Below, one piece after another: positions 1 through 11,588 of a stretch of 64,000 bases of DNA. Below the pieces are notes generated by a model. It saw only the letters and a program-made list of their open reading frames with translations, searched no databases and was not told the origin of the DNA. Numbering within the stretch: position 1 is the stretch's first letter; every line of letters begins with the position of its first letter. Made by a program: the position numbers and the translations under genes. The stretch comes from Flammula alnicola (taxonomy: Eukaryota > Basidiomycota > Agaricomycetes > Agaricales > Strophariaceae), in the NCBI GenBank assembly GCA_015499995.1, contig JADNRV010000134.1, forward strand, positions 82,847-146,846. The letters are read 5' to 3'.

Positions 1-47
1 TGCTCTACTTTTTTTAACATGACACTTCATGAACGGAGACATACATA

Positions 48-1269
48 ATGTCCGGAACTACTACCACTAGTTATAAAACAGCCAGAAAGCAACAGGACCT
101 GGAATGGTCCTTTGACTTCCACACAAACTTGTCCTGCTACAATGACTCCGACGACTCTGATCTCGATTCCAACCCACCTGCCGGCACGGATTCAGTGGAG
201 GCCAAACTGCTGAAGGACATGGATAGTGATCGACACAGGTACAGGAACCCGCGCGGGTATCGGCCGCGGGTAAGTGGGGGTATGGGTACGGGTATGGAAA
301 CCTGTACCCTGACCAAACCGTACCCGTGAGGCGGGTACGACGGTGCTGTCGGCAGAGCGGCATCGGAGTTTAAACAACCGCCAATTCCGTGATGTGTCAA
401 CCGATACTTCTTACTTCTCGCCACCACTCCCAATCTCAATCCCAGCCACGACGACGACGACCACAGGCAGGCAACACAACAAGGAATGTGGTGTTAGGTT
501 CGTCATAGCGCAACACACCACGACTAACCCCACCTCCGCCCCAGCCAACGACAACAACAACGACAATCTTCGAACTGCGAGGTGTAGTAAAGCGATGAAA
601 TGTGGTGTAGTAGGTCAACAAGATGAGGACGAGGTGCCAGGTGCGTGAAAACTCAGCTTGCACAGAGGACCTACTGACCCACTGTATCGATTTCCGTGTA
701 GGATCTGAGGGTCTGACCTCCATACTGCTGATAACATGCCAACTCACCCTTCGCCGTTCCGGATAGCGTGGGCTTCATGAAACTGGCACCACCATAGCAA
801 TCACGCAAACCTTTTCGATGACCCCCACGGCGCCCTACGACACAGTGATGCACGACACGCCAGTGTAGTATAACTGTTGTTTCAGGTATTGCATAGATCC
901 TCGCAGGTGATTGCCCTCACGTCAATCGATGTTCTGGGTGCATCAGCGAGGTCTGACCTCACCCTTTTAGTCGCTACCTCAACCATGGGTATCGTTGACT
1001 GTTGGGTCAGCAGTGACCCGTCGTACCCGTTGTACCCCCGATCCTTATCTGTCGATACCCGTACCCTTACCTCACGGGTACGGGTTTAGACGGGTACAGG
1101 TACGGGTCAGTAATTTTTACCCGGGGGTTACCCGGGACATTCACTAGACATGGATCTGTCTACCAGAGAGGAAGCTGTAACCAAGGGACTACAGCCGGAA
1201 GATTCCGAAACACCAACTCCCCCCTCGTACCCATCAGTGTCCAAATTAGGACGAGCTCCGGCGAGGTAG
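48..1269 (+). pseudogene. small ORF interrupted by a hAT-type MITE
   Basis: An ATG at 48 opens a reading frame rich in Ser, Thr and Asp that runs to 223. There an element (224-1146) is inserted with an 8-bp duplication of GACATGGA. Skipping the element and one copy of the duplication, the same frame continues from 1155 to a TAG at 1267-1269, giving about 96 codons. The downstream part contains the peptide KGLQPEDSETPTP. The same peptide is encoded on the minus strand near 2950-3005, so this ORF belongs to a locally repeated sequence and may itself be a transposon fragment. I do not recognise the protein. No intron is needed for the reading. Confidence in the interruption is high; confidence that the ORF was ever a real gene is low. 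Confidence 0.4.
224..1146. mobile_element. non-autonomous hAT-type element, copy 1 (923 bp)
   Basis: The element is bounded by a perfect 8-bp target duplication GACATGGA (216-223 and 1147-1154). Its left end reads TAGTGATCGACACAGG and its right end, reversed, reads TAGTGAATGTCCCGGG. An 8-bp duplication with ends beginning TAGTG is typical of the hAT superfamily. The subterminal regions are packed with variants of GGGTACGGGTA and its complement. No transposase-like ORF is present, so it would need a transposase in trans. It belongs to the same family as 17284-17736 and 25813-27043. Confidence 0.85.
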
Positions 1270-1828
1270 AGCTCCCAATCGAGACATCATCGATGCATCA
1301 TCAGTAACATATTATCTTCAAATTGTCAGTCATAAAGTCGTGTATAATAGTTGATAGTTGATAGTACATTTATCGACACACCAAAGAAACCATTGATGAC
1401 CTAAGAAGCGAGATGGCTCATTTGTGTGAACTTGAACGCCAAGTATTGTCTGCCTCTTCGACCTCTTCCTACCCCATCATTGAAATAATCATCCTCATCT
1501 TCGTCAATAGCCTGTTATATGGCCTGGATACCATCACTATCAAGTTGAACCTGGTAGGATTCTCTCCACTGCAACTCCAAGGCTGTTCAGTCTTCTCCTG
1601 AGTATGTCCATCTTCATCCCTTCCCATTTGCTGATATGTGTTGGTACCTAGAGCTCTCGTGAGATAAAAGAAAGCTTGTTTGCTTTGTTCAGATGATTTA
1701 TAGTATTACTTGAACGTCGTACTCTCAACTGCCACTATCCAGGCAAGCAGCGCTGTCAGGCGCTGTCCTAATTAGGTGACACCTGCCTAATGCAGTGGAC
1801 CCGGAGCTGTCCTAATTTGGACTCTGAT

Positions 1829-2934
1829 TGGGGGTCAGCAATCCCCAGTAACATCATGTACCGTGACACTGCGCGTGACATATCTGCGCGCCAAAAACAA
1901 GTGACCCACGGCCGCTACGCTTTCCACAATGCTCCTCGCAGCCCGGAAACACTTTGAGGGGTTATTAAATCATGTAAGCTATGTAATAAGAGCCCCCATA
2001 GTCATTTCCTATTTTTAAATGACTCTGTTATGATAAATCCCCTGCCAAATTCACCTGGGTTGAAGGTCTAAACTTTGACCTCTATAGACTCTGCAGGAAG
2101 TCATTTCCGCAACAATCTTTAGTGAGACAAAATGCTTCTTACATATATATCTTTAATTTGGATTGAGGGATTTTTTGTCCGATGCCTCGTTGTTGAGATA
2201 TGGTCAAAAAACTGTGATATTTCCACAAAAGGAAGGCGAGAAAAAAAATTTAACAAATCCAAAAGTTTCAAAATGTGTTAAAAACAACTTTTTAGTATTG
2301 GGAGGAAGCGAGGAAATGTGTTTTTGAGCTTTCCATAAGCTTTTACTGATTTTTAGGCATGGAATTACTATGTACTGAAGCGGGTAACACCCTATATTGT
2401 AATAAAACAAAGTATTTGTGCTCACATTGCTCCTTACCATTAATTGGAACATATTTTGTCAGCAAATGTCAACTGAAACATCACCGGAAGCAGGGTAGGA
2501 GGCAGGTTGCATCTAATTCTTATATGAGATCAGAGCAGGCGCTACACAAGAAAATAATTGTTCTACATCACCAAAAGCATATAGAGAGATGCCATTTTCA
2601 ATGTAAGACTTGTAGAATTTCAGTCCGAGATTGTAGAACGACATTATGACTTGAATATGTATAGATTATATCTGACCAAATATCCATCTTCTAGGTTCAA
2701 GTTTGTGTGTTATTTCTAAAATATTTTTGGCTCATTTTGGGCTTATTTAATGTGTATCTTATCTATTTACTGCATAGGACAAGTACCCACAATGTATGGG
2801 AAGAGGGGAGGCAGGAAGCGCAATGCAACGCGTCAAGCCGCGCGTGAGAGCGCGTGTGCCAGGTTTTGTGACACCGCGCGTGATGGGATGTGACATACCC
2901 TTGCCACGGCCATATAGGGAATTGCTGACCCCCA
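1829..2934. mobile_element. non-autonomous derivative of the 14861-28022 transposon (1106 bp)
   Basis: The termini are TGGGGGTCAGCAATCCCC on the left and the same 18-mer with one mismatch on the right, inverted. A perfect 7-bp target duplication CTCTGAT lies at 1822-1828 and 2935-2941. The first ~450 bp aligns by eye with the first ~450 bp of the large element at 14861. Shared landmarks are the CCCCTGCCAAATTCACC motif, the GTGAGACAAAATG motif and the run ending in AAAAAAAATTT. The right subterminal region also resembles that of the large element. No transposase region is present, so this is an internally deleted relative mobilised in trans, or a fossil. Confidence 0.85.
2359..2649 (+). CDS. 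small Cys/His-rich ORF inside the non-autonomous element
   Basis: A 96-codon ORF lies in the middle of the 1829-2934 element. It has a CSHC pair followed by a Cys and a HH pair, spaced loosely like a zinc-binding finger (YLCSHC...CQLKHH), and a second Cys cluster near the end. I do not recognise a family, there is no homologous region in the large element, and the sequence around it is AT-rich, where open frames arise easily. It may be captured sequence or chance. Confidence 0.15.
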   Translation: MELLCTEAGNTLYCNKTKYLCSHCSLPLIGTYFVSKCQLKHHRKQGRRQVASNSYMRSEQALHKKIIVLHHQKHIERCHFQCKTCRISVRDCRTTL

Positions 2935-3081
2935 CTCTGATGGGTACGAGGCGCGGGGAGTTGGTGTTTCGGAATCTTCCGGCTGTAGTCCCTTGGCTGT
3001 AACATACAAACCCAATCCGTTCAGCATTGCCAAAATCAATGCCGCATATCGTGCAAGCGCCCCGAAGAGAAATTATTTAAC

Positions 3082-4811
3082 TTGCATCCTCCGCGATCCT
3101 CCAAACCCGCGGCGACAAATTCCGATCAGACAAGCATATTCGAAGGATTCAAAATACAGCAGTTGAAAGCGCTCAATACTACCAAATCTGTTCAGCAATC
3201 TCCAAATAGGAAGGCGTCCGACGCTAAGGTTCTACGAGGAGCGCAGTTTCATCATCAACATTCACCTTCCGTGATCCATGGAACACAGACGTCATCAACC
3301 CTACCACTGGACAGCGCTACTGACCATCTACTTGATTCATGAGAGCATCTGAATTCAAGGCCTGCTATATCTGTACATTCACCGTCCACACGCTTGCCGA
3401 ATGCGTCAACTGCAAACGTCTCCGATCTCTCTGAAAATGCGCATATATCAACCGAAAATGTGTCTTATCCAGCCTCTGCCCTAACGTGTATCGATGGCCA
3501 GCTATCCGACGACGTAGAACCTTGGAATACGTCGCGTCTATCTGAATATGACTCTGGGCGAGGACGAGGGCCTATACTGGCTTTTTCTTCTCCTCTTCGC
3601 CCAGCCAATCCTGACCCTTATACTAACCTGCGAGCTAATCCCTTTACCCACCAATTTTCATCTCCGATCAGACCTCCTCGCTCTCCATTTCAGAGCAAGA
3701 ATTTATCCACCCCGCGCCATTTAACTGGCCAAAGGACCACAGGTGGTCTGTCTACCTCTAGCGTCTTTCCTAGGGCCCATCATGTAGAGATCCCGACTCG
3801 CCCAGGTACACCACGTTTCTCTGTAGTTGCTGCCTAACGTTCGAATTTAGAGCCAGGAGTGTCTATTGTACGTCAAATCGAAAGGTCGATAAAACGCGAA
3901 GACGCCTTTAAGGATTTTACTCCTCTTACCGCTCTGGGGAACAAAATTGAAACTACTGATGAGTTAGGCTTGCCTAATTATGGGGAAATTTTGAGCGCTC
4001 TTGACCATCCTGCTCATTTATCTTTCAGAAGGTTCAACCAGCAACATCCTCTAGCAACCAAAGCCAAATTAGGTCACTCCCTTCGATCTCACATATTGAG
4101 CTCGCCAAGTCCGCTGAAAGCCTCCACGTCCAAGCTCTGACCAGCATGTTTCTCTTCGCCAGTGAACACTATTCGCAGATATCCAGTCAGGCTGCAGCCT
4201 ATTCAGAACGCATACAACTTTTCAGCGACGGATCCCGACGAGGAATGGAGCACTCTGCCATCACGGAAGAGAAAGAAACCAAAGTTCTTCTTCTCGTTAA
4301 TATCGTTAGTATGCTCTCGTTTAATGCTTCATCCATTCACAGTACCGCAACATCTATGGCGCCTAAGTTTACGCCATCATTCAGTATTCCAGCATTGCTG
4401 GCCGTGCCAAACATGTTGAGAAAGGAAACTAGTACCACCATTGGAAGAAGGGTCCACACCTATCTTCCACCACCTCCACCAGGACAAAGCCATTCTATGT
4501 CGGCTATGAAAACTGGACGCTCACGAAACGCTGGCTCTTCAGCTCTGCTGCACATTAAAGACGACCTAGAAATGAATTCATCGTCAACCAACTTCGACTC
4601 AAATGTATATCCATCACCAAGCCGTTCACGCTTAGCACGCCCGGCTCAAGCAAAAACCAGATCTGCCCCGAACGATGCGGCCAATACTCTTCAGTATGAG
4701 AATCGCGTTAAGCCCATCTACTATCGTCCTCTTTCACCTCCCACTTCCGACCTTGCCATGCCCGTTGATGACCCAGACGTGCTTGTCAATGTTGACCTGC
4801 TGGAGGTCTGA
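3082..4811 (+). pseudogene. decayed Ser/Pro-rich protein gene, unknown function
   Basis: One reading frame from 3082 carries coherent low-complexity, Ser/Pro-rich protein sequence to about 4304, broken by TGA (3340), TAA (3835) and TGA (4138). A basic stretch PSRKRKKPK precedes a likely intron at 4305-4342 (GT..CAG; 4296-4342 also works). The splice shifts exactly into the second frame, which continues to a TGA ending at 4811. The agreement of splice phase with the downstream frame supports one ancestral gene. All three stops can be explained by C-to-T changes (CGA to TGA, CAA to TAA). An alternative is that short introns remove the stops, but I found no consistent splice sites. The function is unknown; the basic patch could be a nuclear localisation signal. 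Confidence 0.5.
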
Positions 4812-5026
4812 AAGAATTATCCTGCCGCAAGAGTTGTTATGCATAAGGTTTCGATTTTTATTGCACTTTTGGTGCCAAAATCACATACTCACCAAGTGTG
4901 TGCTATTCTAGTAGCGCAGACGTGCTTATGCCAGTTTCTGAGATATCTTGGGACTTGAAAGCTGCGTCGTTGTTTGCATAGATGTTGACAACCTTGATAC
5001 GGATGAAAGGAAAGACATTCCAGCTA

Positions 5027-5377
5027 CATGCAAAACCCTAGGCTCATTTCGAAATCTCACGACATGCGCCCATGTTTGTGTAAACAACCGCTTTGGGTAG
5101 CACGAGAGGTCACGCTCTGCGACGAAGTCCTCTTTTCGGTTTTCCCAAAGAAGAAAAGACCCAAAAAGAGGCGGGAAAAGAGGAGATTTGTAAGCAATAT
5201 GGCCCAGACTTCCGCACGCTACATGCAAGAAGTCCATGTTGCGTCATCGATTGCTGCGGTTGCTGTTTGCATGCCATTCCACTCAGGATCAAACAACGAC
5301 ACGCTACCAAAAGCGGTTGTTTACACAAACATGGGCGCATGTCGTGAGATTTCGAAATGAGCCTAGGGTTTTGCATG
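5027..5377. mobile_element. foldback MITE with TA flanks, Tc1/mariner-like (351 bp)
   Basis: About 75 bp at each end form a nearly perfect inverted repeat starting CATGCAAAACCC, with one mismatch in 75. Both ends are flanked by TA (5025-5026 and 5378-5379), the target duplication used by Tc1/mariner elements. The interior (about 200 bp) contains a purine-rich tract near 5150-5185 and a shorter repeat of the CTACATGCAA motif. There is no coding capacity beyond open frames created by the palindrome. Confidence 0.8.
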
Positions 5378-5636
5378 TAGCTGTCAAATAGCGACCTGGT
5401 CATGGTCGAGAGAAGGAAATCAGTCAAGTCAACTTTAAATTCACTAATATCATGACCTTTACCAGTGCTTCACATCCCACTAATCTATTCCACGATGACA
5501 CCATTGATGGTGACGATATAGGGCAATGCTTTCGTGATTACTACTTGGCATTCTTGCCACCTCCCTGCCGCGTTCCCCATGAGAGCCACGTCGAGGTGTC
5601 GCAGAGACCAGTTGGTGTATTGACGTAACTTCATGT

Positions 5637-6443
5637 TCATATTGAACACGTGGACGTTAGTCTAGACCGATAATCAATCCAACTTCGCATCAGAGAGGAG
5701 CGTATGATTACCATTGTGCTTACAGAATACGTGTTCAGGGAATTAGTCGAATCACTGAGGTTGTCGCCTAACATATCAAAACTGATATGAAGGTGGGAAA
5801 GTTGAGGCAGTCGGACGGCCAGGAGGTCGAAAATGTCGGCGCTCAGGTAACACACATATATCTGCAAGTGCAGTAGCTGTGGAAAGCTATTTTTAGATAG
5901 GTCCAAGAGAGCTTGGAGTTCGTCGAACGAGAAAAGGCAGTATCGGAGGATGAGGGTCGTGAGTGACTGGTTCATGGGGAGTAAATAATCGACCAGGTTT
6001 CGGGAAACTGATCGTCGTTCTGTTTGTGGCCACGACCATAGTTCCAGATCGAGGGATTTCAGTTCTGGTAGAGGGACGAGGAAGATGGGTAGGGAGAATA
6101 GTTGATCTGGGGTTATGGGGACATCGTCGCTCAGGAAGGGCTTGTAAAATCCGATTTTTAGTTCTTGGAGGATGTCCGAATGGTTAATTACAGGAGTATG
6201 GAGGTCGTTCCTGTAGAGGTATTCCAGAGGCACCGTAATTGCCAAGGATGTGAGATGCGGAAACCGTTCATCCAGACTGGGGAATAAAGATGAAAGGTCG
6301 ACCATAATCTTCTTCTGGGGGACCCGGATATCGAACGAGAGTTTTTCAAGGATATGTCGATGCCGTAGAATGAATGGAAGTAGAATCGTAGAAAACTGTT
6401 CGGTATAATTTGACGGCTTGACCAGTGCGTAGTTGTGCATTGT
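5637..6443 (-). pseudogene. F-box/LRR-type protein, 5-prime truncated
   Basis: The minus-strand frame encodes about 265 residues with spaced Leu-rich segments such as LLPFILRHRHILEKLSFDI, FPHLTSLAITV, LPELKSLDLELW and LPQLSHLHISF. This is the irregular leucine-rich-repeat pattern found C-terminal to F-boxes in expanded basidiomycete families. The frame's apparent ATG at 6491 lies inside an inserted element (6444-8569), so the true 5-prime part, which should hold the F-box, is cut off. I could not find a convincing continuation beyond 8570. The family role would be substrate recognition in an SCF ubiquitin ligase, but the specific target cannot be inferred. Confidence 0.6.
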
Positions 6444-8569
6444 TAGTGATGTGCCGGCTCGGCTCGGCCTTTCCAGGCCTAGGCCTCCCAAAATTGAAGC
6501 CTGAGCCGTGGGAGTAGGCTTGGGCCGGCTCAGGCTCGGCCTAGGCTTAGGCCGCGGCCTGTTGGGGGAAAGTCATGTGACATCTGACCAGTGCGTTGAT
6601 CGAGATTTGATACCCACAGCTTGTTTTACGACCACGACCACTTCCCCTCACCATCTCCATCGTCGTCTAGCCCTTTTACCATCATTTCTCCTACCCATCA
6701 GCACTTCCTCACCCTCAACCGACATTCACCCTGCAACCTGTGTGCCCCTCCCCTCTGAGAGGGATGTGGAGCCGGGCTCCTCAAGTTCATCCACACACTG
6801 CAGCACGTCAGCGGACGATATCGATATGGCAACGAAAACCTTTGCAGATTGGGATCAGAAAAAAGGCTGGAGAAGGTCAGATGTGCGGCGCACAAAACGT
6901 GCCATTGTGTAAGGTGGCAGAACGAACGATGTGATACGCGAGCTCACCCATCGCGTGCCTTTGTCGGAAACTTCCGAAATGCCTTATCATCATGCCGTTT
7001 TCGGTCACGTTTCCTGATCAGAACACAGCTTTTCAGAACTTTTCTCTATTCTGGCCGTTCTGTGCGGTAAATTTTGGGTATTTGAGGTTATTATGAGCTG
7101 CAATATACAAGGCATAACCATTCCGCCATTCTTGAAGGAGGGAAGTTGCTCTGAGGCAAAGTTGAGCAATCTGATCATGCTAACTTCCGCCCTTATCAGG
7201 CCTTATAAGGGCGATAATGCCGATAATGTAATTTGTGACCGATTCCGTGACGGCCTTGCCTGATCAGGTTCCGCTCTGACTTGTAAAATGGCTCGACCTC
7301 CAACAACAACTTAATTCTTCTCAGGAAACATGGCAATACCATCGGAGAAGTTTCTAATGTTGAATGCATGTATCATTTTTTTCACAATCATGCTCAGCGT
7401 CGAGATAGCCAAAGCATTATCAGGATTTGTGACGCTCTGATTAGGGAATTTCCTTATAAGGCTTTCTGGAAGTTTCCGACATTGACGATATCATCTGCCT
7501 TCGATACCAAACTCGATACCAAACTCGCTACCATGTTTACCGCGCTGCATATCGACAGCTGTGAGGAGGACTGGTGGCTGAATGAGGAAACGAGGAGGAG
7601 AAGGAAGTAGATAGAGGGTGATGAGCAGATGGAACACAGAGAATCGGAGTCGGTGCGGGAAGTTGGAGACGGCGTAGAAAGACGAGATGGCAATGGGAAA
7701 CCAACGAGCAGAGACAGCGAGGAGGAAATGTTTCCTCCCCGCTTGCTTCTTGTCTTGTCATTTCCCATTAACTCATCTTGACCCGATGAGGAGAAATTAT
7801 GTGGAAAAAGACAGAGGGCGGCGAGGAGACAAAACACGGAGAGGCAAAGACGGTGCGCATAGGCGAGGACGACGTGGAAAGATGTGACATTTATCCGTTG
7901 CTGTCTCTGCTCGCTTCTCTCCCTTTGCTTTCCTGTCTTTCCGTGTCATCCTTGCCGCCTCTTCTTCTCTTGCCTCACTGTCATTATATCCTTTGCTGTT
8001 GATTCGCCTTACACATCTCGGCCTTTCCTGCACTCTTTATTCGTCATTCTCGTCACTCTCTTTGCATGTATTGGGTACAAAAGTTTAATACATTTCTATC
8101 TTATATCGCATTTTCTCAAGGTGATCGCACATAGAAAACTTAATTGCTTGAGATGCACATCTACAAAACTGCTAAGAATTGAATTCTGCTTAAATTTTCT
8201 TCGAGCACATATGATATACGCGGTGGTTTACACTCGACGGGGTGTTCCGCCATAGGAAATGATGGAGTATTCGAGCCCTCAGCTGTTTGCGATGACGTTG
8301 AGGTGTTTTCGGGCATGTTAAACCGCTCAAATTTGAACCTTTCCGTGTATTTCTACTACATTTCTACTGTCAAAAATTGTATAGAACCCCGATCTCAGCC
8401 TTCGCAGCCCACTCAAAGCCGTCGGCCTGGGCCACGGCCTCAGGCTTTCAAAACATGAAGCCCGAGCCATAGGCCGTCATAGGCCTAGCAGATGGCTTTC
8501 AACGGCTTAGGCTACCTACGGCTCGGCTCGGCTGACTTCAGGCTTTGGGCCTAAGCCGGCACATCACTA
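6444..8569. mobile_element. hAT-like non-autonomous element, second family (2126 bp)
   Basis: The ends are inverted copies of TAGTGATGTGCCGGCT, followed by GC-rich subterminal regions full of GGCCTAGGC and GGCTCGGC motifs on both sides (6460-6565 and 8400-8555). The TAGTG start is hAT-like. The 8-bp flanks TGCATTGT and CATGTATC do not match, so the target duplication is either decayed or lost by rearrangement. The interior has purine/pyrimidine-biased stretches (7600-7960) with overlapping open frames but no recognisable transposase. Confidence 0.65.
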
Positions 8570-9503
8570 CATGTATCGACAATCAAAGCTATTGTGATGA
8601 CTTCGGAATATCGCTGGAGCAACGTGGCATAGGACACCCATCCAACCTACCGACGAAGATGATGCAGAGAGCACTGCCCATGAATTAGAAGAGATACAGA
8701 CAGAGAGGTCGTTCGAGGACGGCGGCGTGTCGATGGATTCCAGGATGACAAGTACGAGGCAGGATATGCATACAGGCGAGACGACAAAGAGGATGCACTG
8801 TTCGAGGGTTTGCGACCCAGTGTTATGGAAGACGACTGTACTCATACATACATAGCATAGGTATACATATGCGCGTTGGTGCCCTTTAAAATTTACATAC
8901 ATATGTACGTCTTGTCCTGTCGTGCTTTTTTCGTCCATAAACTTTCATTGAGAGATAAATCGATGACAATTGGTTCTACCGGAAGGCTTCTGACGGCGTC
9001 GTTGGTGTTGGGCTGCAGCGTGATAGATATGTACAAAACTTATGTAGTGTAGCGATTCAGGCCCTAAATTCTTATTAGGAGATGTAATGATGAGATGGGG
9101 TGCAGATGTCCGATTGAGGCTTCCAAGCTAACATTTCAAGAACTAGTGGGGAATCGGAATTACATGCTCGCGGGCCCAGATGGGGCGATGTATTGCGGGT
9201 TAGGACAAGACCAATGGAGGGGGTAGTAGTAGTACAAGGCGACACAACTATGTGATAAGTCAGAATTCATGATGGGCGACGAGGGGTTGGGTTCTACAAG
9301 AAAATAGTGAACATATGGTATGCAAGTAGTAGCAGAAGCAAGGAAAAGGAAAAGAGTTTGATACAGGATGACATACACATGAAATTCGGTCATGGCGGTG
9401 AGCAGACGACGGTAAGAAAAAGGACAGCATTATCTAGACGGCGATTATCTGGGATATGATGGCATTTGCCCATGGTCATGATGGTGATGCAAGCAATTTA
9501 TGT
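8570..9503. other. no gene recognised
   Basis: Short frames exist on both strands, but none has recognisable domains, consistent splice sites or compositional support. The segment next to 8570 may hold the lost 5-prime part of the interrupted F-box gene, but I could not establish a reading frame. Confidence 0.3.
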
Positions 9504-10379
9504 TCAAACGATAACACACCTTGTGTGTTTGCCTGCTCGTCTCCGTTGAGCGTAGGGCATGGGCCGCTTCCACGGTTCATCATATTCTTCACTTGGGTAT
9601 TCGGGTTTCGAAGGAGGCGGAGGAATGGAGTCCTGTGGAGGCGTGCATAGTCCCGTACCCAACGGTGTCGGATGCAAACTGGGTGCCAGTGCTTGACTAA
9701 TCGGTGATGCATGTGAGGAAGTCACGGGATAGAGCGGCGCTGGGGTCGCAGAGATGACCCCTCGTTGTGAGGGTCGGGTATGAGGATGGGGATACAGAAT
9801 GGGTGCCGACGATGATTGCACTGGTGAATGATGGAGTATAGTTGAAGAAGACGGCGCAGCAGGTCCGTTCATCCATGGTCGAGACGACGTATTGACAGGC
9901 GTCAACTTGACAGGTTCGGGCTCTGCTCCATGAGGAGGGTCAGCCTCTACTCGTACGCGCACAATCTCTTTCCCGGCCTGCGCGAAGAAAGCCCGTTCCT
10001 GAGGCAGAAAGAAGCTGCTCGTGGGCCCTGGTCTCATCTCCGGGAAGTTGTCAGGTGGCGCGGGGGGGAACATGGCCATCAAGTCGTGACCTGTTGGAGG
10101 CGTAGGATATTTACGATGTGTCATATCAGTGGTTTGGCTGAGATCGACATCTAGGGAAAATATGAACTAAAGAAATATAGAATGAGTGAGATGCCCAGAC
10201 ATACCTCGAAGAGAACTTGGAGACAGAGGACGATGTAAGTGACCATTTTGTGCTGGATTTGGAGGTGGTGAATGGCCCATGGGTTGTTTGTAGCTGTCGG
10301 CGGGTGAAGCTGCGGAGGCTGTTGGGGACGGCGAGGGGGAGTTGTCTGAAACAGGGCGAAGATGGTAGGGAGACGACAT
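9504..10379 (-). CDS. Pro/Ser-rich protein with CaaX-like C-terminus
   Basis: Two exons are predicted on the minus strand: 10379-10205 starting MSSPYHLRPVSDNSPSPSP, an intron at 10204-10151 (GTATGT...CCCTAG), and 10150-9504. The splice is phase 1 and keeps one open frame, giving about 273 residues. The protein is rich in Pro and Ser and looks disordered. The middle holds PQERAFFAQAGKEIVRVRVEA, which could be a short helix and strand. The C-terminus is highly basic (YAQRRRAGKHTR) and ends in Cys-Val-Ile-Val, a four-residue CaaX pattern. If functional this would predict geranylgeranylation or farnesylation and membrane attachment; this is inference from the last four residues. No family is recognised. 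The upstream region overlaps another open frame (10151-10714) that I regard as a shadow. Confidence 0.55.
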
Positions 10380-10714
10380 TTAGGGGAAAAAGTCGGGAAC
10401 CAGTTACATAGGCGCCAGTAGTTTTTGAAGAAGCGATCTTGCAAAGAAGACAAGTGTGGGAATCGGCTCAATCGATCACAGAGGAACCGGTTCGTCAGTT
10501 TGAGATCCAGGTTGTAGATCACCGCTGGATTATGCTGGCATTTCAGGACTCGGTAAGGCCACCCCTCCCAGAGTCTCGCCTTGGGCAAGCGGAATTCTGC
10601 GTGCCAAGCTAAGCCTCCTTGATTTCGGCTCGCAGGATCGCGGTGCCAAAGGACTGCGGTGCACGCGGCAACAGGGCGTGAACGCGAGAATGCTAAATCA
10701 AGCTCCTTACCCAT

Positions 10715-11588
10715 CGATGACGGCTGTCTGTCGAATTGGATACTTCTCCAGATTTGCTCAAGAAGAATCCCACTCTGTCAGTTGCAGCACACCATTAACG
10801 CATGGCCCACGAATGGTGATAGATTTGTGATAGATGGCAATAGCGCTCATATGGGCAGATGCAGGTGGACGAGGCGATGCACCGATCTTCGTTTCCGGTC
10901 TAGTAACCCAGAGATAACGGCCATTCATAACATGTGTAGGTCATAGTTGGGCAAGATTTAAGGTAGCCGAAGTGTGAAATTTAGACCTCAATTTCTCGAT
11001 GAATGAGGTATGGTATTTACCTGGCCATATATGACATTGACTCATAATTTCCTAAGTTTGGTGACAGATATTTGTGGCGGCGGTTATGTCCATGAAGGGG
11101 AGGCTGGAGTCAGATGTTCCTGCCGGCATCACGCCAGCCATGGTAACTATAAAAAGTATAAAGGTAAGCTTGATACCTGCACGATTAAGGGCCTGAGACA
11201 TACCAAGAGACGATGACTTTGATTCATCCAAGTCAACGGTGATATGTGATAGGCCATCTGCAGAACTACCATTGTCGACGTGAAAGGCGTCAGACCCACA
11301 GCCCTCAGCAGATGTATCCATCTCATTATCTGCTTTTTTTCGATGTTTTGCGGCGGCTGCGATAAAGGTGATCGTAAGACAACAACTTGAATATATTGAA
11401 CAAAAGAGAGTACTACCATACATACCTGTAGTTTTCATGGCTGCCACTTTAATCTACCCAGCTGGTGAATCTGCACAAATATATCCCTTTATTCCTTTTT
11501 ATTCTCTCAAAAAAGAAACATTCTTTTGATTTTTTCCGTCTCTTGGCAATACATAAACAGGAGACATATTTTATCGAGGATGTACAAG
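10715..11588 (-). other. mostly unassigned; possible small spliced gene at 11052-11447
   Basis: A minus-strand frame from 11447 (MAAMKTT) is followed by a plausible intron, GTATGTATGG...TTTATCGCAG, and then by a charged segment KHRKKADNEMDTSAEGCGSDAF. A second possible short intron follows near 11165. No homology is recognised, and the frame closes at 11052. I give it as a candidate only. Nothing else between 10715 and 11588 is supported. Confidence 0.2.

Larger units (their letters stand above)
1175..3001. repeat. inverted pair of short homologous segments
   Basis: The segment about 1175-1261 is closely matched, in inverted orientation, by about 1803-1828 plus 2942-3001. Both encode the peptide core GLQPEDSETPTP on opposite strands. 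The right-hand copy is split by the 1829-2934 transposon, so the repeat pair is older than that insertion. It could be the remains of the ends of a larger element, or two copies of a gag-like fragment. I could not decide which. Between the arms, 1270-1820 holds no convincing gene. Confidence 0.6.

Noticed and set aside
1000..1130. Telomere-like CCCTACCC/GGGTACGGG arrays
   Set aside because: The arrays are confined to subterminal parts of hAT MITEs with defined duplications and are not the fungal TTAGGG telomere repeat.
10151..10714. 187-codon minus ORF overlapping the CaaX-type gene
   Set aside because: It occupies another frame across the predicted exon 1 and intron, and its end is intron sequence; regarded as a shadow.
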